Part shown: piece by piece, positions 55,220-64,000 of the stretch
Layout of the letters: each line of letters opens with the position of its first letter
Position numbering within the stretch: the first letter of the stretch is position 1
From: Pseudo-nitzschia pungens
Lineage: Eukaryota; Bacillariophyta; Bacillariophyceae; Bacillariales; Bacillariaceae
Assembly (NCBI GenBank): GCA_037355855.1
Contig: CM074759.1
Coordinates: 2,046,001-2,110,000 of the forward strand
Length of the DNA: 64,000 bases
Direction of reading: 5' to 3'
Notes under the pieces: generated by a model
The model's input: only the letters and a program-made list of their open reading frames with translations
Database searches by the model: none
Told to the model about the DNA's origin: nothing
Position numbers and translations under genes: made by a program

Positions 55220-56296
55220 TCATGTTGCATCGAGCGATGACGATGCAAGAACCCCCGTGCTCGTTGCAGGATTATCGGACGAAGGAGGCTCAGCTACGGC
55301 TATCGTGCCTCCCCTATAATGAGGAATGCTGGAAGACGTTCGATCGTCGTCGATACTCGTTGCGGCGGTGAGATGCGAATTCTTGCTCAGACGCACCAAT
55401 ATTTGATCGATCGCAGCGGATGCGCGAAGTCCCTCTTCCTCTGCTTCGTTTCGTTCCCCGGCCTTGCGATTGTCCAGAATTTTGCGTCGCTTCATTCGTT
55501 TGTTGAGCTTCATCAGCGAAACAACCGGATCTATCGTGTCGGCATCATTTTTGTTTTTGTGTTCGTCCTCGTTGTCGTCGAACAACCAAGTATACCCAGT
55601 GGATGGAAGGTAGCGAGCGCAAACACTAAGTGCAGAACAAGCTCCTACCGTAACACAAATCCATCAGCATTGAACGAAAAGCGAACAGAAACGATTGGTA
55701 TTTGTCAGTCACCACAACAACAAGGCCGGGCTGCAAAATGAACTCAAGAAACCCGGACAGAAGCTCGACCAATACATCATACAATCGCCGCGGTTTGTTG
55801 CATCCAAAACCCCCCGAAGAAAATCGTACCTGCCAAACCAGTCCAGAGTCCTCGAGATGTTTGACTTCATCAGCGACCGTATCGCTGGACTTTTGTAAAT
55901 AACTCCTTCCACTACGTAGTATATTCCCAACGGTTTCACGCTGTTGGGGCTGGTCCGTACCACGTGACGTATTGTGTACAAAGGCGACGGGAGAGTATAT
56001 TGTTCGAGATCATTTGGATCGGGTGGTGGGAGTAATTCGTATTGCTCTCCCGTCAGTTTCGATAGATTTTTTGCATAGGCTTCTTCTGCCGCCATCGGAG
56101 AAAGCGGGATGTGACCAAAGCTTGGTTGCATCAGCATTCCGATGCTTATCCCCTGCATGTTCAAGACTTCATTGCTCGTATTGTTCGGCGTCCGGAACGG
56201 GTTGAGGGGATGCAGAAAATAATCGATCAAGTTCACCCGGGAAAGACCGAATCTTGCCAGAAAGACCGGGTCGACAAAAGAGGAGGTGTCTGACAT
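55220..56296 (-). CDS. MED6: Mediator complex subunit 6
   Basis: Head module subunit of Mediator, which links activators to RNA polymerase II. ATG at 56296. Exon 1 carries the diagnostic MED6 features: FLARFGLSRVNLIDYFLHPLNPF, NNTSNEVLNMQG, and PSPLYTIRHVVRTSP with PLGIYYVVEGVIYKSPAIRSL. The C-terminal exon (55644-55220, acceptor TACGGTAG) supplies ACSALSVCARYLPSTGYTWLFDD and a basic, disordered tail. The best donor (55829, GTACGA) leaves phase 2, whereas the acceptor needs phase 1, so the junction is unresolved: a different donor, a micro-exon or a one-base sequence error. Divergent from GFM2, with 547 bp between starts. Confidence 0.85.
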
Positions 56297-56843
56297 ATTT
56301 GGCTATCTATCGCATTTGCTCAAATGTTCCTCGTAACTTATAGTTTGACATAGAGTCCTTATCAGTGTGGTCGTGTCCGTTAGCGAAACCAAGCACAAAC
56401 TCTCTGCTCACTGTTGCCTGTTGCGATCAACTTGCATCACTGTCGCAAGATTTTTGTTTTGGTTGTCGTTTTGAGGGGGGAGGGGAGATCTGGGTCTGAG
56501 TTTCGATTTGATGCGACTGACTCGAATGAAAATGAAAAGCTTCACGAGAAAACCTATCTCAATTCCAAAGTCATGATTTAGTTTTTTACCATTGTGTTAG
56601 TTGTTAGTTTTTGGGATTTAGGAAGCCTTCCGACGATCAACAAAATCCACCATCCACAATGAAACAATAATGAATTCCAAAAATTAATTGAATTGCAATA
56701 CGAGTTTTTACCACGAAGGGTGGAGTCAGTATGGTATTTTCGAAGAACACCATACCGTACATGTCTCGTTTGTCCATGCCGAGCACTTGCCGACTGAATC
56801 TTCTGAAGGACCAGACTTTCCAAGACTGCAAAGGTAAAATATC

Positions 56844-59838
56844 ATGGCAGTGATGCCAAGGGCAATGCGCCCTTCAATACTTCGCATCCTTGTCTCCCTT
56901 TCGGCTGAAACGATTGCGAATAGTATCTCCAAGGTTTGTGGCTGTGGAGACGATCAACCGGGACACAGTATGGAGAGGCCTACAGATTGCATTCAACCGC
57001 CGTTCCTATCGTCGACGAGGAATCTTCAACGGATTACGGCAGTGAATTCCAGGGTGATGTGCAACGGCTGAAGCATTTGCGCAATGTCGGCATACTTGCA
57101 CACGTCGATGCCGGAAAGACGACAGTGACAGAGCGCATGCTAGAGCTGGCGGGTGTCGTTCGCAGTGCTGGTTCTGTCGACGATGGTAATACCGTGACCG
57201 ACTTTTTGCCAGCAGAGCGAGAAAGAGGTATTACCATTCAAAGTGCTGCGATATCGTTTGAGTGGGGATGGCACAACACACAAAAGGAAACATCATCGGG
57301 AGACAAACAAAACGACAATGTTTCTATACAGGTAAGTCACCGCAGGTCGACTCGGGTCGACTCGGGTCGGGTCGTTTCCAGCCGTTCGGTAAAAACCGAT
57401 CGTTTGGAAACTTACGAGTAACCATGTTTGGAAGGCAATGAACGATGGCTTCAGCGTTTTTATTCTCTGCAGCTTTGTTTCGCAAGAATTACCTGACGTT
57501 GCTATCTTCAACAATGTCTACTGCAGATCATTGATACACCGGGTCACGTTGATTTTTCGGTTGAAGTAAATCGCAGTGTAGCTGTTTTGGATGGCGCCGT
57601 ATTAGTCGTTGACGCAGTTGCAGGAGTTCAGGCGCAGACCGAAACTGTATGGAGAGCGATCACAAGGACCATCTTTGAATAACCACATCGTTCAAAATAA
57701 TGATTCTTCTACCAGCGACAGTGGCGCTGCACAAAATGGAACCCACGATCAACTCAATCACGAACCATTGCCATGTTTGGCGTTGGTGAACAAAATGGAT
57801 AAAGAAGGTTGTAACTTTGGCAAGGCAATACAATCGCTTCGCGATAAACTTCCCGGGGCCAATCCCATTCCGACCCAAATTCCTCTTTTCAGTGCCGGAA
57901 ACTCACGACCGAACAATGACGCCATCAGGTCACTCGGCATCAACGATCGGTTGCCACCCAATATCGTCGCAGTCTCACCCGATGAATCGAACACTGCCAC
58001 TGGAGATTTTGTTGGCGTAGTAGATGTGATTCACATGAGAGCAATTGTTTGGCCGGAGAACGACCATGGAATAGATGTCGAAAACTGCGTACCAGCTGTA
58101 GTTCATTTGTTGCAACCTGGTACTAGGAATCCGGCACACGAGGACTGTCAGGTGACCCAAGAGGCTATCAATTCACGGTTCGAATTCGTGGAAGCCCTCG
58201 CTGAAGTAGATGCAACGACAGAAGAATATTACCTCAACGAAGAGGAACCAAGCAATGCAGAACTCCTTGCTGCCCTTCGACGCGCGACGATAGAGCGAAA
58301 GGCAGTCCCAGTAATGGCCGCCGCTGCCCTCAAAGGGAAAGGATTGGAACCTCTATTGGATAGCATTGCAGATTTTCTTCCTTCTCCGCTTGACAGGACT
58401 CCGCCGGCTTTGCACGACTTGGACAAGCAAGGTCACAAGGGCGAATTGGTAAGTCTGCAATCGCCCAACGGAGCCTTTGATCCCATGACCATTCCACGCG
58501 GTCATCCGTTGGACAAATGTTCGCTTGCACTTGCTTTCAAAGTCGTGCACATGAAGGGTAGAGGTAGCGGTGACGGACGTGTTGTTTTTGCCAGAGTATA
58601 TTCCGGAAGACTTCGCGATCGCGAACAGCTCCAAATCATCACGCCTCCAGCCCCTGGTGAGTTGGCGGCCAAGCTGCGCGTGGAAAGAATCGGCGGAATG
58701 CTCGAACTTGCTGGTGGTCGCGTCGACAATGTAGAAGGTGGAGAAGTCAGGAGCGGCGAAGTGTGTGCCCTGGTTGGGCTCAAAACCGTGGTGACGGGCG
58801 ACACCTTGATAATGGCGTCGGATATTTCACCCGGTCAAAAACAGAGGAAGGGAGACAAGAAAGATGCGAACGGCATGGTTTGTTTGGCCGGAGTGGCATC
58901 CCCAAAACCCGTGGTAACTGTTCGTCTCGAGTCGGAAACATCTCAATGAGCAAGCAAGGCTTTCCGAGGCACTGGTACTCATGGCAACGGAGGATCCTAG
59001 TCTACTGGTTGAAGAGACAGAGTCTGCAACATTGTTGTCGGGATTGGGAGAACTTCATATCGAAGTAACTCTTGATCGATTGCAACGGGAACATGGGTTG
59101 CAGGTCATGGTCGGTCCTCCTTATGTCGCATACCGCGAAACCGTAAAAACGGAAATCGAAACCCATGGTGGACTGATTGAATACGACCGTACCATAGGAT
59201 CTACGCGTCTGCAAGCCGCTGTTCATCTTGTCATCAAACCGAATCATCGAGGCGAAGCCGATCACGGAGACAATTCGTGCATGATGCTGACCGATCCAAT
59301 TGTGACGGTTGGTTCCAAAGCGCGAGAATTCTTGGGTCTGAACCCAGACTTGTCGGAAGAAGAACTGTTGGCGAAGAGCAACATAGCTAGGGCATTGATC
59401 CAAGGGTGCCAGGGGGCTCTGAAGCGAGGTGTTTTGAAGTCAGTGGAAATGACCAATGTGGTGTGTCACGTCGAAGACGTCGATGCAGAAGGAGGTCTAG
59501 CTGCCCTCACCGCTCTTCCCGGGGCACTGCAAGCTGCATCGGCCAACGCCGTTGCGGTTTGTCTGAAACAAAACGAGAACGATTGCTCCGTCTTGGAACC
59601 GACCGTGTCTGTGGAAATCATAGTTCCGAGCGACATGGTGGGCACGGTTCTATCCGATTTGAACAACAGACGTGGGATCGTCGGGGATGTTGTTGTCGGA
59701 GACGAGTCTCACAGTAAATCGCTGGTGCGGGGCAATGTTCCGTTGGTTGAGATTCTTGGTTATGCCAACAGCTTGCGGAGTATAACCGGGGGAGAAGGAG
59801 CCTTTACCTCGGAGTACCGCGGGCATTCCTATTGTTAG
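56844..59838 (+). CDS. GFM2: Mitochondrial EF-G2 / ribosome-releasing factor 2 type GTPase
   Basis: Translational GTPase that with RRF splits mitochondrial ribosomes after termination. Inferred pieces: 56844-56933 (start [16 protein letters not shown], a plausible mitochondrial presequence), 56969-57331, 57527-57679, 57681-58946 and 58948-59838, about 920 aa. G motifs: AHVDAGKTT (about 74-82), [42 protein letters not shown] favours EF-G2mt over EF-G1. Domains IV and V are intact ([33 protein letters not shown]). A 40-residue hydrophilic insert precedes LVNKMD. Two +1 shifts are required: at GAA-TAA-C (57677-57683) and CAA-TGA-G (58944-58950). The first intron would be only 35 nt. It is either recoded, wrongly sequenced or newly inactivated. 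Confidence 0.85.
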
Positions 59839-59989
59839 AGTCGAAAGAATACGATAGACATTACGAATAATCTGAAGATACTGAAACGTCATGCTTAGTA
59901 GTTCCTATTCCGTGTATACACGTGAGCTCCCTGTGGGAAAGAGAAGCGTTTTTCTATCATTTCAATCTTCATTGTGGTTTTCTGTTTGT

Positions 59990-62900
59990 TTAATTGAACC
60001 GAGATCTCTTGTGACTACCGCCAATTGGTTGAAAATCAATAGATCGTTTGGGGGGTCGACCAGACTCTGGACTGATCTGCTTCGAGCGAATACCACCGAT
60101 GCGACCGACCATTTTGGTGGACCCTCGGAAGTCATCCCGGGTGGAACCTTCGTCTTCGCAGACGCTTTCGTCCTCGATGGGGAATTTCAGTTCCTTTGCT
60201 TTCTCGATCTCGTCCGCCAATTTGTGTTGGCGGTCGGCAATCCGAATGGCAATGTCGTAACTTTTCTCCGTGTGGAGACGGTTGGTAAGGTCAAAGGCAC
60301 TTTCGAGCTTTCCTGCGTCCACCATCGCCGAAAAGAGTCTCAGAGTGACCTTGTCCTGAAAAAGGAGCGGACAAAACCAGAATCAGATGTCGACGATTCC
60401 TCGTGACAGAACAAAGGATTCTACGCACTAATTACTCATAACGATGCTGGAACTTACTACCTGCGCGCAAAGAGCCACATACTCGTCCTCGAGCTCGTCG
60501 GCATTTTCGCTGTCGCGCTCGACTTCCCGGAGGAATTTCTTTTGGGACAGAGCAATGTTCGATCGCACACTCAATTCCTCCAGTGCGGAACTATTGTACA
60601 AGCAATCCCCCCCCCCAAAAAAAAAAACCAACAACAAAACAACAAAAACAACGACGCGATTCGGAATGAGTGTCGAATCACGGTGGAGAGCCACGAGACC
60701 AGACCGCTGGAGACCTTCGGTGCGGTGGGACAAAGCACCAATATGCTGCCATCTACTTACTTCTTCGAGACCAACGATCTTGCGAGCGGCATTCGGAGCC
60801 CGAGCAGGGACGTCACGGGACGGCGGGTCGCGTCCGGATACGCGTTGCCCCCCCTGAGGGGGACGCACACCAACTTGCCGTCGTGCACCGTCACCGGCCA
60901 GTGCCGGTCGTCGGACGACTTGCGCAGTCCGACCGTGTCGAGGACCGGGGCCCATTCCCAGGCGGGTGATTGCGTTTGCGTTTGCGTTTGCATTTGCGAT
61001 TCCGACCGCGACTCGGTCGAGATGAGCATGGACAGCATGCCGTCGCTGTCCATCACCATTAGCGAATAGTCGTTGCTGAATCCCACCCAGGACAGCGACG
61101 ATCCCCTGCTGAGGCACGACACGGTGCCGCGCGACACGACGCGAAAGTCCGCCGCGTCCCACAGGGTGTATCCGAGTTGCTGGGTGCGATCTCGCAACGG
61201 ACAAGCCTCGTGGTAAAAGACGGCCAGGAATCTCCCCCGGCCGACCGTGGTGACGGGGTCACCCTTGAGCCAGACCATTTGGTTTTGGTTTCCTCCGGGG
61301 GAAAAGAACCGAAGGAATTTCCGGCTGGAAGTGGCAACGCAACGCAAAAGAAAAGAAAACAAAACAATGCAATGAGATTCAACGCAACGCACGGTGGTGA
61401 CAACGAGCGCCCGAGGCAATCGACAACCAATCCGTCTCGGATGGATCGATGGATCGATATCGATCGATCCAATCATCATGGGTGTCGGTCACCACTCACC
61501 TCGTCGCGACCGCGGCCCATCCGTCCCCGCACGCCGCGCCGAGCGCGCGTTCCCCGTCCGGCAGAATCAGGTGCCAATCCTTGGTGCGGCGGTGGACCAG
61601 ACCGGAGGTCTCGAAGCGGTAAAAGAAGATGCTCGATCCGGTGGGTCGGGAGTTGCCATTGCCACTCGCATTGCATTGCCGTTGCCGTTGCCGCTGCCCG
61701 TTTTGGATCGCTTTCGCCGATCCCGCCGCACGGCCTGCTTGGTGCGTTCCGAGACGTTCACGTCGTCCAGGACTTGCTCGTCGTCCGAACAGAAATCGTC
61801 GTCGTCGTCGTCGTCGTCGTCCTCCCTGACGTCGGACGCAAAAATGCCCCCGCTCTCGCCGATGCTCCCGAGAATGAAATCGATGTTGTCGGTGAAGCTG
61901 ATGGGCCGGTGAAAGCCGGAATCGGCAAACCGGATGTCGATCGTGTTGGTGTTGGTGTTGGTCGTTCGGTTTCCGTTGGTGTCGCGCCGGTGGTCCCCCT
62001 GCAGAAGGGTGACGCTGCCCATGTGGTTCCAGCACAGAAAGCGCCGCGTCAGGTCCAGTGGGGTCGACGAGGGAGAAAAGGCCGGCTGCGGCGGGACCAT
62101 CCGCGGGAGGCGGGTGAGATGGTGGTCGTCACCGTCCGGTCCCAGGCTGTCGTCTTCGTCGTCGTCGTCTTCGTCGTCAATGTCAATGTCGACGTCGATG
62201 TCGCCACCACTGTTCTTGTCCGTGCCATCGCCGGTGGCCACGCCCGATGCCGATGCAGATGCCGATGCACCCGCACGATTCGATGGGTCACCCCCATTGG
62301 CGGTCTCGGCATCATCGTTTTTATTGTCGTCGTCGTCGTCCTCTTCTGCTTCGTCCAGAAAGTGAACGTTTTTGGGTTGCGACGACGACGCGGGAAATTC
62401 GACGGAATCGTCGTCGTCGTCGTCGTCGATGCCTCCGAGGCTCGTGTCGCCGAACCGGCCCTTTCGAAGGACCTTGGGAGCGGTCCGTTTCTCGGACGAC
62501 GGTTCGGTGGCGGTGGCGGAAGGATTCGCCGTCACCGTCTTGGTTGTCGTTTTGGGTTGGGTCGCGGGCGCCCCCATTCCCTCGCCGCGGAGGGCCTCGG
62601 AGCCCTCCACGATTCGGAGGCTGCCGTTGGCGCAGGCCGCCAGCAGCGCCACGCGGTTCGTGGGAGTGTTAGCGGCATCGGCAGTGCTGCCGCGGTCCCG
62701 GTGCTGCAGGCACAGGTCCGTGGCGGGGGATTCCAGCGCGTACCGCTCCACCACGCTCCACGAGGCGGCGCCGCCGGCGCCGTGCTGCGCCGTTCGTTGC
62801 GTCTGCCGGTTTTCCCACACCAGGACCCGGCCGTCCCGTCCGCTCGTGACCAGCACGCGTTCCGAGACCAGATAGAGGGCGACGATCGATTGGACGTGCG

Positions 62901-64000
62901 CCCGATCGGCATCCGAGGCGTCAAAGGCCGACTCGGGGAGGGTCGCGATTGCGGGAGTCACGGTTTCGGACGCCTTCGACAGCGACAGCGACAGCGACAG
63001 CGTGCGGAGGCACGGAACCAGCTTTCCCGGCGTGCCGATCCAGAGATCGGTGTTGCTCTTGCCGTTGCCACCGCATCGGCGCAGAACCGGCCGGCAGGAC
63101 CGATCAAAGGCGTCGGCGTCGTGGATTTCCCCCACGTCCTTGCGGGGGACGCAGGGCGAGTCCTCGCGGTGGAGGAGGAGTTTGGGCGCTCGGGAGGAGG
63201 CGTTTCCTTCCGACGCCGACGCCGACGCCAACTCCAACGCCGACGACGAAACGTTCCACAGACACAGGCGGCCGTCCATGGCCAGGCTCGCCAGGACCGG
63301 GGTCGACTCTCCGCCTTTTTCCAACGAGCAAGAGCCGACCGCGAGACCGCGAATCCCGCACCCGTCGTGGGAATCCCTGGCTTCCCGCTCCAGCCACCGC
63401 TCCGAGCTTTCCATGGCGGTTTTGCCGGTGGCGTCCAGGACAAACATGCCGGCTTCCGAGGCCACCGCCAGACGGTAGGTCCGGTCCGAACGAGAAGAAG
63501 ACGACGAAGAAGACGATGGCAACTCCATCGGGAGAAAGACCATGTCCCGTGCCGGAGCGCCGAGGTCGGGTCCGACAAAGTAGCCGGGACCGCTGTCGTC
63601 GGCGGCGGCATAATCCTGGGACAACAAAAAGTCGTTGTTGTGGTCGTTGTTGTGGTCGTCACCGATCGCGATGGCATCGGATCCGCCCCCCTTTTCGAGC
63701 GCGGCTCGCACGTACGGGTGCGGAACAAGCGTTCCCGCGGTCTCGCCGCCGGAGGGGTCGCGATAAAAGTCCTCATGATGGTATTCGTCGAAGCAGTGGA
63801 TCCGCGTCTTGCCCGTGTCGAATCCAACCGCCAGGCGCCTTCCGTCGTCCGAGACGGCGATGCAGCGAACGGCGTCGTCGTAGCGCTGGACCACGACGAA
63901 TTCGTACCCGTTGTTCTTCTTGTTCTTGTTCTTGTCATTGTCACTGGGATTCGGAACGAGGCACGTCACGTTGCCATTGTCGCCACCGTAGGCGAGCAGG
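59990..64000 (-). CDS. WDHD1: WDHD1 / Ctf4 / AND-1 replisome adaptor, 5' end outside the window
   Basis: Couples CMG helicase to polymerase alpha-primase. The frame is open to the window edge, so the N-terminus is missing. Exons inferred: 64000-61500, 61324-60761, 60590-60461 and 60355-59990 (TAA stop). The first visible exon encodes WD40-type repeats (LLAYGGDNGN, IAVSDDGRRLAVGF, LASLAMDGRLCLWNVS, LVTSGRDGRVLVWEN) and acidic runs. The SepB/Ctf4 beta-propeller follows: FYRFETSGL, DGWAAVATS, RKFLRFFSPGG, LSWVGFSNDYSLMVMDSDGM, WAPVLDTVG. The C-terminal helical bundle (ALEELSVRSNIALSQKKF; DKVTLRLFSAMVDAGKLESA) and basic tail complete it. A 5-bp tandem duplication at 61671-61680 shifts the frame. 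The exon is strikingly GC-rich. Convergent with GFM2, 151 bp apart. Confidence 0.9.

Noticed and set aside
57660..57700. A small intron in place of the first GFM2 frameshift
   Set aside because: No GT donor lies in the needed frame between WRAITR and the TAA, and using the upstream GTATGG would remove the conserved TVWRA motif.
1..64000. Genetic code with UGA as sense throughout the genome
   Set aside because: MED6 appears to end in TGA at a reasonable place and the other host genes end in TAA or TAG, so the gypsy UGAs are better explained by element-specific recoding or mutation.

Overview
This is nuclear DNA from a photosynthetic stramenopile, most likely a diatom. The strongest evidence is an aureochrome at 53054-54832 (bZIP followed by a LOV domain, an architecture known only from photosynthetic stramenopiles). 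Short GT-AG introns interrupt most conserved genes, and a KWT-type domain protein at 25599-28194 belongs, as far as I recall, to a stramenopile-restricted family. Ty3/gypsy and LINE-like retrotransposons of the kind common in diatoms fill much of the rest. I cannot name the species.

Layout. 1-16.7 kb: a mosaic of at least nine unrelated tandem-repeat families (units from about 17 to 181 bp, the 181-bp family with a dimeric higher-order structure), holding four uncharacterised genes (592-1383, 1608-2855, 11161-12495, 13697-14887) and one DDE_Tnp_4/Harbinger-like transposase (15416-16423). 16.7-22.7 kb: a decayed LINE-like element inserted in a decayed gypsy element, both missing their distal parts. 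23.5-28.2 kb: two host genes in convergent orientation, ethanolamine-phosphate cytidylyltransferase (five exons) and the KWT-domain poly-Q protein (three exons). 28.2-30.6 kb: nothing recognisable.

30.6-40.3 kb is a transposon nest that can be dated by its target-site duplications. An older gypsy element (B) has a 5' LTR split first by a 2.15-kb unit with a 17-bp duplication and then by a complete young gypsy element (A, 33085-38879, 323-bp LTRs, 5-bp duplication ATCTA). Its gag is split by a solo LTR with a 5-bp duplication CACTT. 40.3-52.1 kb holds short repeats, two MITE-like elements with TA duplications, a broken piggyBac-like transposase, and a second gypsy coding region (D) that lacks normal LTRs and is instead flanked by near-identical 748-bp copies of unrelated chromosomal sequence.

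53-64 kb is a compact housekeeping block: aureochrome (+), MED6 Mediator subunit (-), mitochondrial EF-G2/GFM2-type ribosome recycling GTPase (+), and WDHD1/Ctf4/AND-1 replisome adaptor (-, its 5' end beyond the window). Neighbouring genes are convergent or divergent; there are no operons.

The most interesting signals concern decoding. The GFM2-type gene needs two +1 shifts, each sitting exactly at an in-frame stop codon. Gypsy A has gag and pol in one frame separated by a single UGA, followed six bases later by a perfect hairpin. Gypsy D also has gag and pol in one frame, with two UGAs between them. Because WDHD1 and MED6 in the same block also show frame anomalies, local sequence error must be excluded before recoding is claimed for GFM2.
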